Shown one piece after another: positions 1 to 7,406 of a stretch of 13,498 nt of DNA. The DNA is from Pseudomonadota bacterium (GTDB lineage Bacteria > Pseudomonadota > Alphaproteobacteria > Reyranellales > Reyranellaceae), in the NCBI GenBank assembly GCA_023436825.1, contig JAEZHS010000517.1, positions 1 through 13,498 on the forward strand. Reading direction: 5' to 3'. The position numbers and the translations under genes were made by a program. Under the pieces are notes generated by a model, which did no database searches, was not told the origin of the DNA, and saw only the letters and a list, made by a program, of their open reading frames with translations. Position 1 is the stretch's first letter. Each line of letters starts with the position of its first letter.

Positions 1-9
1 TTCCTGGTG

Positions 10-30
10 CCTCGCTGCGCTCGGGATGAC
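10..30. repeat. REP-like intergenic repeat, copy 1
   Basis: The minus strand reads GTCATCCCGAGCGCAGCGAG here. A second copy at 12309-12326 agrees at 16 of 18 positions. Both copies lie just beyond the 3' end of a minus-strand gene (csaA here, the DUF1444 gene there). Short GTCATCCCGA... elements are common between genes in GC-rich alphaproteobacteria. Any function, such as transcript-end protection or termination, is inferred. The element continues towards the window edge, so its full extent is not visible. Confidence 0.5.
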
Positions 31-38
31 ACCCGTCG

Positions 39-377
39 CTAAAACAGCTTCCCGCCCTTGGGGATTTTCTTGTCGGGTGCGATCTGCACCACACTGCCGT
101 CGTCGGCGGGGAAACCCAGCGTCAGGACTTCGGACATGAACTTGCCGATCTGGCGCGGCGGGAAGTTGACGACGCCGGCGACCTGTCGACCGACCAGCTC
201 TTCGGCCTTGTAGTGGATCGTGATCTGCGCCGATGATTTGCGCTGGCCGATCTCCGGCCCGAAGTCGATCAGCAGCCGGTAAGCCGGCTTGCGCGCGCCC
301 TCGAGGGGTGCGGCTTCAAGGATGGTGCCGACGCGGATATCGACCCGCGCGAAGTCGTCGTAGGTGATCGTGCTCAT
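39..377 (-). CDS. csaA: CsaA-type tRNA-binding domain protein
   Basis: A 112-residue protein that is essentially a single OB-fold tRNA-binding domain of the CsaA/YgjH/Trbp111 family. Recognisable features are the N-terminal FARVDIRVGTI segment (about residues 9-19), a central SSAQIT stretch (about 48-53) and GRQVAGVVNFPPRQIG (about 63-78), followed by the SEVLTLG motif. The length matches the usual 107-113 residues. CsaA was described as a secretion-related chaperone in Bacillus, while the fold binds the outer corner of tRNA; which role applies here is not known. The ATG start is immediately followed by the conserved domain, so there is no room for an extension. It lies 73 bases downstream of the phasin gene on the same strand, with a strong hairpin between them. 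Confidence 0.9.
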   Translation of the reverse strand: MSTITYDDFARVDIRVGTILEAAPLEGARKPAYRLLIDFGPEIGQRKSSAQITIHYKAEELVGRQVAGVVNFPPRQIGKFMSEVLTLGFPADDGSVVQIAPDKKIPKGGKLF

Positions 378-396
378 GCCCCACCCTAAAGCACAT

Positions 397-424
397 TCCG
401 TCCGGCTGCTTCCAGCCGGACGGA
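397..424. terminator. Perfect 12-bp hairpin between phasin and csaA
   Basis: TCCGTCCGGCTG (397-408) pairs perfectly with CAGCCGGACGGA (413-424) around a four-base loop. It lies 26 bases past the phasin stop on the minus strand. No clean U-tract follows (minus strand continues ATGTGCTTTAG), so it is a weak candidate for intrinsic termination. It could instead be an attenuator or a 3'-end stabiliser that lets the phasin message outlive csaA read-through. The structure is directly visible; the role is inferred. Confidence 0.5.
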
Positions 425-450
425 TGGGCCGTTGGTCGGGCTGACCGAAA

Positions 451-885
451 TTACTTCTTGGCGATCGCGGCCTTGACCTCTTCGGTCAGCTCGGCGATGC
501 GCGCGCTCAGCGCCTCGAACGCCTCGGCCTGGCTCTTGCCGACGAGGTCGGTGAGCTCCTTGGCGTTGGCAATCGCCGTGTCGTAGCTCTTCTTGGCGAA
601 GTCGATCTGCTTGATGACCTTCTCCTCGACGGTGGCGGCGGCAAGCACTTCGCTGCCATGCTTGGAGAAGTCCTCCATCGCCGCGCGGACCATGTCGCCC
701 TGGCGCTGCGCGATGGTCTTGGCGGTCTCGACGGCGGCGGTGTTGGCCGTGGTCAGCACCGCGAAGTTCTTGCGCGCGGTCTCGACGACGCTCTCGACGT
801 TGACGGTCGGCAGCTTGAACTCGCCGGCGATCTTGGTGAAGTCGAAGTCGGTGAACGGGTTCTTGAAGGTGCCATTGGAATACAT
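451..885 (-). CDS. Phasin family protein (PHA granule-associated)
   Basis: A 144-residue protein, almost wholly predicted helix, rich in Ala, Glu, Lys and Val, with no Cys or Trp and no signal peptide. This is typical of Phasin_2-type proteins, which coat polyhydroxyalkanoate granules in the cytoplasm. Recognisable parts are the N-terminal NPFTDFDFTKIAGEFKLP segment (about residues 9-26), VETARKNFAVLTTANTAAVE (about 34-53), and an amphipathic C-terminal helix ending in AELTEEVKAAIAKK. The start is supported by AGGAG six bases before the ATG on the minus strand. The upstream region carries three TGC-N3-GCA boxes over a candidate promoter, suggesting repression by PhaR until polymer accumulates. 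No PHA synthase, depolymerase or phaR gene is in the window. Confidence 0.88.
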   Translation of the reverse strand: MYSNGTFKNPFTDFDFTKIAGEFKLPTVNVESVVETARKNFAVLTTANTAAVETAKTIAQRQGDMVRAAMEDFSKHGSEVLAAATVEEKVIKQIDFAKKSYDTAIANAKELTDLVGKSQAEAFEALSARIAELTEEVKAAIAKK

Positions 886-936
886 GGGGCTCTCCTGCGG
901 GCAAACGAGAAGCTTGGAAGTCAGGGCTGCACCGTT

Positions 937-1013
937 TTGCTGCGGTGCACAACGGCGCTGAACTTATGCTTGCGATGCACAAAGTCAAGTGAACTTTTGT
1001 GCATTGCACAAAA
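937..1013. promoter_or_regulatory. Three phased TGC-N3-GCA boxes (candidate PhaR operators)
   Basis: Three copies of TGC-N3-GCA sit in the tetR-phasin gap: TGC 941-943 with GCA 947-949; TGC 971-973 with GCA 977-979; TGC 1000-1002 with GCA 1006-1008. All three also share a flanking CACAA on the right. Their centres (945, 975, 1004) are 30 and 29 bases apart, close to three helical turns, so all lie on about the same face of the DNA. Spaced TGC/GCA half-sites are the known recognition pattern of alphaproteobacterial PhaR, which controls phasin genes. Assignment to PhaR rests on that pattern and the downstream phasin; the neighbouring TetR protein is the alternative. Confidence 0.65.
961..988 (-). 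promoter_or_regulatory. Candidate phasin promoter
   Basis: On the minus strand TTGACT (983-988) resembles a -35 element, followed 16 bases later by TAAGTT (961-966) as a weak -10. The middle TGC-N3-GCA box (971-979) falls in the spacer, so a bound repressor would block RNA polymerase. The -35 match is good and the -10 match poor, so the exact -10 is uncertain. Confidence 0.4.
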
Positions 1014-1016
1014 AGT

Positions 1017-1640
1017 TCACGCCGCAGGCGAATTTGCCTCGTCGCGCGGCTTCCTGGCCTCGGGAGATTTCACATATCTTTCAAAGAGTTGGGCCCACCG
1101 TTCGGCCGTTTTCAAACGGCTGTCCAAGGCGGCCATGGTCTTGGACAGGTCGGTGGTCTCGTCCCTATCGTAGACCCGCGACACGGCGGCATGGATGGCC
1201 AACAGCCCGTTCTGCCGCAGCGCACCCGTGAGGCCTTCGCTCGGCACCGAGGCCGCCTCGAGCATGGCGGCCATCGATCGGCGGAGCGCAGGGCCGATCG
1301 CCAGGGCGAGCATCGGATCGCGCAGGCTGGCGTGGCGGATTGCGGCCAGGGCCTCGCGGTACGGCCTCATCGCGTCGTAGCGGCGCATCATGACGTCGAA
1401 CAGGCGATCGCGCGCCGTCTCTTCAGGATCGCTTCTGGCCGGCGTGCCGGCCAACACCTCGGCATCGATCTTCGCCAGGAAGGCTGCTACCAGCGCGACC
1501 TTGTCGGGATAGATCCGATAGAGCTCGGCGAAGCTCAGGCCCGCGGCTTCGGCGACCTCGCGCAACGCGACGCCGGCAAACCCCTTCTCGGCGACCAGCT
1601 TGATGAAAGCGTCGAGTGCCGCTTCGTTGGCCGACGTCAT
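1017..1640 (-). CDS. TetR/AcrR family transcriptional regulator
   Basis: A 207-residue protein with the one-domain HTH plus helical ligand-domain layout of TetR regulators. The N-terminal HTH spans about residues 6-55: AALDAFIKLVAEKGFAGVAL, then REVAEAAGLSFAELYRIYPDK, with the typical tyrosine of the recognition helix and the following YPDK turn. The rest is a helical ligand and dimer domain not tied to a known ligand. Its start overlaps the proC stop in ATGA, so it is translated as the last gene of the crotonase-proC-tetR operon. Its TGA stop lies inside a long palindrome shared with the phasin control region. It may regulate its own operon or the phasin gene; no direct evidence decides. Confidence 0.85.
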   Translation of the reverse strand: MTSANEAALDAFIKLVAEKGFAGVALREVAEAAGLSFAELYRIYPDKVALVAAFLAKIDAEVLAGTPARSDPEETARDRLFDVMMRRYDAMRPYREALAAIRHASLRDPMLALAIGPALRRSMAAMLEAASVPSEGLTGALRQNGLLAIHAAVSRVYDRDETTDLSKTMAALDSRLKTAERWAQLFERYVKSPEARKPRDEANSPAA

Positions 1641-2434
1641 CCCGCAAGCTCCTTCGATCGCCGCGAGGCTGCCGCCAATGCCTTGTCGAACACCGGTTGG
1701 ATGCCGTCGGCCGCCATCAACACCTTCAAAGCCTCGGCCGTGGTGCCGCCGGGACTGGTGACGTTAACGCGCAACTGCGACGCGGGTTCGCTCGACTGCT
1801 TCAAGAGTTCGCCACTGCCCGCCACCGTGGCGCGGGCGAGCTGCATGGCCATGTCGGGCGTGAGGCCGAGCTTGGCGCCGGCCGCCGCCATGGCCTCGAC
1901 CAGCAGGAAGACATAGGCCGGCCCGCTGCCCGACAGCGCCGTCACCGGATCCATCAGGGCCTCGTCGTCGACCCACACGACCTGGCCGACGGCCTCCAGA
2001 AGCTGATGGCAGCGCTTCTTCTCGGCCTCCGACACACCGCTGGCCGCCGTCGCCACCGAGATGCCCTGACGCACCGCCGCGGGCGTGTTGGGCATGGAGC
2101 GCACGACCTTGGCCGTCGAGCCGAGATGGCTCGCGAAGTACTTCAGCGTCTTGCCGGCGGCGATCGACAGGAACACCGCGCCCTCGTCAGCGAAGCGCTT
2201 CAGGTCGGGCAGCACGCCATCCATCGACTGCGGCTTGACCGCCAGCACGACGATCTCGGGCGTCTTCGCAATGTCGGAGGTCGAGGCGACGGCGCGCACA
2301 CCGGGCGTGCGCGGCCGCAGCGTGTCGACCGGTTCGGCGACGATGACATCCGCCGCAGAAAGCCCGCGCGCCAGCCAACCTTCCAGCATGGCGCCGCCCA
2401 TCTTGCCGCAGCCGACGAGGAGAAGATCGCCCAT
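1637..2434 (-). CDS. proC: Pyrroline-5-carboxylate reductase
   Basis: A 265-residue enzyme of the usual family length that reduces 1-pyrroline-5-carboxylate to proline with NAD(P)H, the last step of proline synthesis in the cytoplasm. It starts with a Rossmann fold, LLLVGCGKMGGAM (about residues 4-16), followed by LAVKPQ (about 64-69). It has the C-terminal dimerisation domain signature with GSGPAY (about 169-174), and NVTSPGGTTAEAL (about 223-235) that shapes the active site. All key family motifs are present, so it should be active. It begins 4 bases after the crotonase stop and ends in an ATGA overlap with tetR, consistent with one transcript. Confidence 0.95.
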   Translation of the reverse strand: MGDLLLVGCGKMGGAMLEGWLARGLSAADVIVAEPVDTLRPRTPGVRAVASTSDIAKTPEIVVLAVKPQSMDGVLPDLKRFADEGAVFLSIAAGKTLKYFASHLGSTAKVVRSMPNTPAAVRQGISVATAASGVSEAEKKRCHQLLEAVGQVVWVDDEALMDPVTALSGSGPAYVFLLVEAMAAAGAKLGLTPDMAMQLARATVAGSGELLKQSSEPASQLRVNVTSPGGTTAEALKVLMAADGIQPVFDKALAAASRRSKELAG

Positions 2435-2438
2435 TGTC

Positions 2439-3188
2439 CTACCTGCCCTTGAAACGCGCCGCGCGCTTCTCGCGGAAGGCGGCGGCGCCCTCCTTGCGGT
2501 CCTCGCTGTTGGCGATGCGCTCGAGCTTGTATCGCTCGGGCACGAAGTTCTCGGCCGGACCGCGCGGCAGGGTCTGGTTGGCGAAGTCGCGCAGGGTGCG
2601 GATCACCAGCGGTGCCGAATCGGCGATGACCTTCGCCATGCGCCGCCCTTCCTTGCGCTCTTCGCCGAGCGGCACGACCTTGTTGACGAAGCCGACGTCG
2701 TAGGCTCGCTTGACCGAGATCTCTTCCCCCAGGAGGAGGAGCTCCATGGCAACTTTATGCGGCATGCGCGAGACGATGCCGGGCATCAGGCCGCCGAACA
2801 CGCCGACCTTGGCCTCCGGGTACATGAACTTGGTGGTGTCGGCCGACACCATCAGGTCACAGGTCATGACCATGCAGATGGCGCCGCCGATCACCCATCC
2901 CTGGGTGACGCCGATCACCGGCTTGCTGAGCTTGTGGCTGACATGGGGCACCGCCTTCCACATGGCGGCTGGCGGATCTTTCAGATCGGCGCCGACGCAG
3001 AAGGCTGGCCCGTCGGCCTGCAAAATCGCGACCTGGTCAGGCCCGGCCTCGAAGGCCGTGTAGGCGTCCAAAAGCTCGTCGCAAAGCTGCTGATTCAACG
3101 CGTTGCGCTTGTCGGCGCGCGTCATGGTGATGGTGGTGATGCCTTCGCTCGACTCGACTTTGACCAGACCCACGGGCTCCTCCGGCAT
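2439..3188 (-). CDS. Enoyl-CoA hydratase/isomerase (crotonase) family protein
   Basis: A 249-residue crotonase-fold protein acting on an acyl-CoA thioester. The fold signature is clear: ADKRNALN (about residues 25-32), first oxyanion-hole segment AFCVGADL (62-69), second segment GWVIGGAICMVMTCDL (97-112), then the YPEAKVG segment (123-129) and a basic C-terminal helix. In enoyl-CoA hydratase two glutamates catalyse hydration. Here the second is kept (E125), but the first, in the usual GGGCEL motif, aligns with C105. A single-glutamate layout is seen in enoyl-CoA isomerases, so simple hydratase activity is doubtful. It is the first gene of a minus-strand operon with proC and tetR. The start has only a weak ribosome site, and the real substrate cannot be told from sequence. 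Confidence 0.88.
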   Translation of the reverse strand: MPEEPVGLVKVESSEGITTITMTRADKRNALNQQLCDELLDAYTAFEAGPDQVAILQADGPAFCVGADLKDPPAAMWKAVPHVSHKLSKPVIGVTQGWVIGGAICMVMTCDLMVSADTTKFMYPEAKVGVFGGLMPGIVSRMPHKVAMELLLLGEEISVKRAYDVGFVNKVVPLGEERKEGRRMAKVIADSAPLVIRTLRDFANQTLPRGPAENFVPERYKLERIANSEDRKEGAAAFREKRAARFKGR

Positions 3189-3200
3189 ACTCGGGCGTTC

Positions 3201-3229
3201 TTGATGGGATGCTATCAGCCGCCCATACT
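3201..3229 (+). promoter_or_regulatory. Candidate promoter for ubiK-hyuA-hyuB
   Basis: TTGATG (3201-3206) and CATACT (3224-3229) are separated by 17 bases in the 63-base gap between the divergent crotonase and ubiK starts. The predicted transcript start near 3236 leaves a very short leader before the ribosome site AGGAG at 3239-3243. The call is based on consensus similarity only. Confidence 0.35.
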
Positions 3230-3251
3230 TGCCGCATCAGGAGTCACAGTC

Positions 3252-3527
3252 ATGCAGACCCGCAATCCGTTCATCGACGACCTTACGAAGATGGCCAATG
3301 GCGCCATGGGCGCGTTGACCGGCGTGAAGGACGAGGTCGAGGCCCGTTTCCGCGACCAGATCGCCAAGATCCTGGACAGCATGGACATCCCCCGCCGCGA
3401 CGAGTTCGAGGCGGTCAAGGCCATGGCCGCCAAGGCGCGCGAGGAGAACGAGGAACTGAAGAAGCAGATCGCCGAGCTGCAGGCCAAGCTCGCCGGCCCC
3501 CCCACGCTCGGCGAGACCCAACTCTGA
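3252..3527 (+). CDS. UbiK-family accessory factor (YqiC/BMFP type)
   Basis: A 91-residue protein. The ATG at 3252 is chosen because AGGAG (3239-3243) lies 8 bases before it and homology begins there; longer readings in this frame would run through the opposite-strand crotonase gene. The N-terminal half is amphipathic (NPFIDDLTKMANGAMGAL, residues 5-22). The middle has the family hallmark IPRRDEFEAVKAMAAKARE (about 46-64), equivalent to the VSREEFDVQ region of E. coli UbiK. The C-terminus is a coiled coil rich in Glu and Lys (about 60-82). In E. coli, UbiK is a lipid-interacting factor aiding aerobic ubiquinone synthesis and forms trimers through its coiled coil. The stop overlaps the hyuA start (TGATG), an odd partnership. 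Confidence 0.82.
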   Translation: MQTRNPFIDDLTKMANGAMGALTGVKDEVEARFRDQIAKILDSMDIPRRDEFEAVKAMAAKAREENEELKKQIAELQAKLAGPPTLGETQL

Positions 3528-5542
3528 TGCGCGTCGGCGTCGAGGTCGGCGGCACCTTCACCGACCTGGTGGCCGTCGAAGGCGGCAGGGTCGTCGTCAC
3601 CAAGGTTCCGAGCACCCCTCGGAGCCCCGACATCGGCGCCTTCGCGGCGCTCACCGCCTCGGGCATCGATCTGGCGAAGATCGAGGACCTCGGCCATGGC
3701 TCGACGGTCGCCACCAACGCCGTGCTCGAACGCAAGGGGGCTGCTGTGGCCTTTGTCGCCACGGCCGGCTTCCGCGATCTGCTGTTCATGCAGCGTCATG
3801 ACCGGCGCAACATCTACGACCTATTCTATGCCAAGCCCGCGCCGCCGGTGCGCCGCAAGGATTGCTTCGAGGCGCCCGAGCGTCTCGCAGCCGACGGTTC
3901 GATCGAGAAGCCGCTCGACGAAGCCATCGTCAAAAGCGAGCTGATTCCCGCCATCAAGGCGGGGGGCTATCGCGCCGTCGCGATCTGCCTGCTCAATGCC
4001 TATGCCAATCCGGTGCACGAGAAGCGCCTGGCGGTGCTGATCACCGAGGCGCTGCCCGACGTGCTGGTGACGGCGAGCCACCAGGTGGCGCGCGAGTTCC
4101 GCGAATTCGAACGTGCCTCGACGACGCTGCTGTCGGCCTATGTGCAGCCGGTCATCGACGGCTACCTGCATCGCTTCGAAGGCAAGCTTGCGGAGTCCGG
4201 CTTCAAGGGCCGTTTCACCGTGATGCAGTCCAACGGCGGGCGCCTGCCGGCAGAGGCGATGCGTGAAAGCGCCATCACCGCGCTCTACTCGGGTCCGGCC
4301 GCCGGCGTGGTCGGCGCGACGCGCCAGGCCGCCCGCTCGGGCTTCGACGACCTCATCACCTTCGACATGGGCGGCACCTCGACCGACGTCTGCCTGGTGC
4401 AGGACGGAAGGCCCTCGCTCGCCTCGGAAAGCGAGATCGACGGCCTGCCCATCCGCACGCCCGTGCTCGACATCGTGTCGGTCGGCGCGGGCGGCGGCTC
4501 GATCGCCTGGGTCGACGACGGCGGCATGCTGCGCGTCGGTCCGCAAAGCGCCGGCGCCGATCCCGGACCGGCCTGCTACGGCAAAGGCGGCACCGATCCC
4601 GCCACGACCGATGCGCATATCGTCATCGGCACCATCCGGCCCGGCGCCTTTCTGGGCGGCCGCATGAGCCTCGACGGCGAGGCGGCCAAGCGGGCCTTCG
4701 AGCCGCTGGCACAGCGTTTCGGCCTCAGCGTCGAGCAGGCTGCCTCCTCGGCCCTGCAGCTCGCCGACGCCAACATCGTGCGCGCCATCCAGCTCGTCTC
4801 GACCGAGCGCGGCCGCGATCCGCGCGACTATGCCCTCGTGCCGTTCGGCGGCGCGGGACCGCTGCATGCCGCGCGCATTGCCGAGGAGCTCGGCATCTCG
4901 ACCATCGTCGTGCCGCCCAACGCCGGCGTGATCTCGGCCTATGGCCTGGTCGCCTCGGACTACACCAAGTTCGACGCCGTCACGCGCAAGATGAAGCTCG
5001 ACGATGCCGCCGCGAAGGAAGCCGGCCGCATTTTCAGCGAGATGCGCGCGCGGCTCGCTGCGCAGTTCGCCGACATGAAGCTCCCCGGCGACCTCGTGTA
5101 TACGCATACGCTCGACATGCGCTTCGTCGGCCAGGCCTTCGAGGTCGGCGTGGAAGTGCCGGCCAATCGCCTCGCCTCGCTCGACGCGGCCTACCTCGCC
5201 GAGCTGTTCGCGGACGCTCATCACCGCACCTTCATGCATGGCGCCACGCTCGACCGGCCGGTCGAGATCGTGACCCTGCGCGTGGGCGCGACGCTGCCGA
5301 TCGGGACGGCGCCGCGGCTCGACCGCGAGACGCTGGCCGCGCGCGGTCCGGAGAAGGCAAAGATCTTCCATGGCGAGGCCTGGATCGACTGCGCCCGCCA
5401 TACCGCCGAGGCCCTGACCGCGGGCCAGAAAATCGACGGCCCCGCCGTGATCGAAGGCTACACCGCCACGACCTGGGTGCCGCCCGGCTGGGCGGCGACG
5501 CTCGATCCGGCGGACAATCTCATCCTGCGGAGATCGTCATGA
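3527..5542 (+). CDS. hyuA: Hydantoinase/oxoprolinase subunit A (ATP-dependent)
   Basis: A 671-residue protein, close to the usual length for HyuA. The ASKHA-like ATPase features are clear: phosphate-binding VGGTFTDLV (residues 7-15), GHGSTVATNAVLERKGA (about 55-71), the second phosphate loop FDMGGTSTD (279-287), SVGAGGGSIAW (about 320-330), GADPGPACYG (about 344-353), and PFGGAGPLHA (about 440-449). Family members phosphorylate or activate a cyclic amide or carbonyl using ATP and act with subunit B; known activities include N-methylhydantoin, 5-oxoproline, caprolactam and acetone carboxylation. The substrate cannot be settled here. The ATG at 3527 overlaps the ubiK stop, and the family N-terminus (MRVGVEVGGTF) begins exactly there. 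The gene ends in an ATGA overlap with hyuB. Confidence 0.92.
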   Translation: MRVGVEVGGTFTDLVAVEGGRVVVTKVPSTPRSPDIGAFAALTASGIDLAKIEDLGHGSTVATNAVLERKGAAVAFVATAGFRDLLFMQRHDRRNIYDLFYAKPAPPVRRKDCFEAPERLAADGSIEKPLDEAIVKSELIPAIKAGGYRAVAICLLNAYANPVHEKRLAVLITEALPDVLVTASHQVAREFREFERASTTLLSAYVQPVIDGYLHRFEGKLAESGFKGRFTVMQSNGGRLPAEAMRESAITALYSGPAAGVVGATRQAARSGFDDLITFDMGGTSTDVCLVQDGRPSLASESEIDGLPIRTPVLDIVSVGAGGGSIAWVDDGGMLRVGPQSAGADPGPACYGKGGTDPATTDAHIVIGTIRPGAFLGGRMSLDGEAAKRAFEPLAQRFGLSVEQAASSALQLADANIVRAIQLVSTERGRDPRDYALVPFGGAGPLHAARIAEELGISTIVVPPNAGVISAYGLVASDYTKFDAVTRKMKLDDAAAKEAGRIFSEMRARLAAQFADMKLPGDLVYTHTLDMRFVGQAFEVGVEVPANRLASLDAAYLAELFADAHHRTFMHGATLDRPVEIVTLRVGATLPIGTAPRLDRETLAARGPEKAKIFHGEAWIDCARHTAEALTAGQKIDGPAVIEGYTATTWVPPGWAATLDPADNLILRRSS

Positions 5543-7206
5543 GCCAGCTGAGCGCCATCGACTATGCCGTGATCAGCCAGGCGCTGATCGCCGCCGCCCG
5601 CGAGATGGGCGTGAAGCTGATCCGCTCGGCCTACTCGACGATCCTGCGCGAGGCGCGCGACGGCTCGGCCGGCCTGATGGACCGCGACGGCAACACGGTG
5701 GCGCAGGCCGAGCTCATTCCCATGCAGCTCGGCCCGATCGGCGAGACGCTGCGCGCCTGCCTGAAGCGCCATCCCGTCGAGACCCTCGAGGAAGGCGACT
5801 TCCTGATCAACAACGACCCGTTCGAGGGCGGCCAGCACATCCCCGACGTGTTCATCTTCACGCCGATCTTCGTCGCCGGCCGCGTCGTGGGCTTCGGCGC
5901 CTCGGTGGCGCATCACCTCGATCTCGGCGGCGGCGCGCCCGGCCTCAACATCCACGCCTCCGACGTCTACCAGGAAGGCCTGCGCTTCCCGCCCAGCAAG
6001 TACGATTTCAAGCGCGACTGGAACGGCGGTGCTTTCGAACGTCTCGTCACTGCCAATGTGCGCGTGCCCGACCTCACCATCGGTGATTTCAACGCGCAGT
6101 TTGCCGCCAACGCGATCGGCGTATTGCGCGTAAAACAGCTCTGCGAGCGCTATGGCGCCGACAAGGTCGAAGCGGCGATGAAGGAGATGCAGGACTACTC
6201 CGAGCGTCGCGTGCGCGCCGCCAACGCCCAGGCGCCCAAGGGCACGTTCTACGGCGAGGATGCCGTCGACGACGACGGCCTCAGCGACGACCCGCTGGTG
6301 GTGAAGGCCAAGGTCACGATCGCCGACGATTCGGTCGAGATCGACTTCGAGGGCACCTGCCCGCAGGTCAAGCGCAACCTCAACTGCCCCTATTCCTCGA
6401 CCTTGTCGGCGGCGCTCTCCTGCGTGAAGTCGGTCCTGACCAGCCCGGACATCCCCTACAACGAGGGCATGGCGCGGCCGATCCGTATCAAGGTGCCCTA
6501 CGGCTCGCTGCTCAACCCGCGGCCGCCGGCGCCGGTGCGCGCGCGCATGATCCCGGCTTATCGCGTGTTCAACGCCGTGATGAAGGCGATGGCCCAGGCC
6601 CTGCCCGACAAAGTGATCGCCACCGGCTACGACTGCACGACCGCCTTCTGCCTCAGCCATCTCGGCGACAAGGGTTATAGCGTCTATCTTGAGATCTTCG
6701 GCGGCGGCTACGGCGCCTCCAAGGACGCCGACGGCTGCGACGCCGTCGATTCGCCGCTCAGCAACTGCTCCAACGCCCCGGTCGAATCACTCGACATCGA
6801 CTACGACTTCTTCCGCATCGTCGGCTACGAGCTGGCGCCCGATTCCTTCGGCCTCGGCGCCCGTCGTGGCGGCGCCGGCTTCTTCCGCCGCTGCGAGATC
6901 CTGAAGGACGACGTCCAGCTCGCCATCTACTCCGACCGCTTCCGGCTCGCTCCCGAAGGCCTGCAGGGCGGCGAGCCCGGCCAGCGCGGCTACTGCCGCG
7001 TGCAGCGCGCCAACGGCACGGTCGAGGACCTGCGCAGCAAGGCCGCCGTCGACCTCGGCAAGGGTGACATCGTCGAGATGTTCGTGGGCGGCGGCGGCGG
7101 CTTCGGCCGCATCTCCGAGCGGCCGGACTCGCTGATCGAGCGCGACTTGGCCGACGGGCTGCTGACGCGCGATCCTCGGGCGGCTCGAAAGCTCGCGGCG
7201 GAGTAA
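5539..7206 (+). CDS. hyuB: Hydantoinase subunit B
   Basis: A 555-residue HyuB-family protein that pairs with HyuA to open or carboxylate the activated substrate. Diagnostic motifs are NNDPFEGGQHIPD (residues 91-103) and AHHLDLGG (from A124; H125, H126, D128), which contain the conserved His and Asp residues of the family. The C-terminal half has GARRGGAGFFRR and the glycine-rich GGGGGFGR loop followed by RDLADGLLTRDP. Length is normal and no domain is missing. The ATG is preceded by GGAGA (5529-5533) and overlaps the hyuA stop in ATGA, so the two subunits should be made together. Which cyclic amide or ketone is used is unknown; no transporter or racemase is linked on this strand. Confidence 0.92.
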   Translation: MSQLSAIDYAVISQALIAAAREMGVKLIRSAYSTILREARDGSAGLMDRDGNTVAQAELIPMQLGPIGETLRACLKRHPVETLEEGDFLINNDPFEGGQHIPDVFIFTPIFVAGRVVGFGASVAHHLDLGGGAPGLNIHASDVYQEGLRFPPSKYDFKRDWNGGAFERLVTANVRVPDLTIGDFNAQFAANAIGVLRVKQLCERYGADKVEAAMKEMQDYSERRVRAANAQAPKGTFYGEDAVDDDGLSDDPLVVKAKVTIADDSVEIDFEGTCPQVKRNLNCPYSSTLSAALSCVKSVLTSPDIPYNEGMARPIRIKVPYGSLLNPRPPAPVRARMIPAYRVFNAVMKAMAQALPDKVIATGYDCTTAFCLSHLGDKGYSVYLEIFGGGYGASKDADGCDAVDSPLSNCSNAPVESLDIDYDFFRIVGYELAPDSFGLGARRGGAGFFRRCEILKDDVQLAIYSDRFRLAPEGLQGGEPGQRGYCRVQRANGTVEDLRSKAAVDLGKGDIVEMFVGGGGGFGRISERPDSLIERDLADGLLTRDPRAARKLAAE

Positions 7207-7345
7207 GCGAGCCGACAACCCGGGTCAGTTTACGGCCGAGGCCGGACCTCGTAGGACGCCATATGGCCGGCAGCAGGCGGTGCATGCGTTGCTATCAACG
7301 ATGCGTGAAATTTCCCATTCTGGCGGTCTCACGTAAGATCATTTC

Positions 7346-7373
7346 ATTTCCGCTATTAGCGCTATTTCCGCTA
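7346..7373. repeat. Short tandem repeat (ATTTCCGCTA twice, 18-base step)
   Basis: ATTTCCGCTA occurs at 7346-7355 and again at 7364-7373. Between them lies the palindrome TAGCGCTA (7357-7364). The pair could be a protein-binding site or chance; nothing downstream on the plus strand suggests a target promoter. Confidence 0.4.
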
Positions 7374-7406
7374 CTGGTTTTTCGGTCCAGCCATTGCTCG
7401 GATGGC

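Noticed and set aside
3821..5401. Long open frame antisense to hyuA
   Set aside because: The His/Gly/Arg/Ala-rich translation is the usual shadow of a GC-rich gene on the opposite strand; hyuA has all family motifs.
5458..6660. Long open frame antisense to hyuA end and hyuB
   Set aside because: Same shadow effect; low-complexity composition and no ribosome site or family motif.
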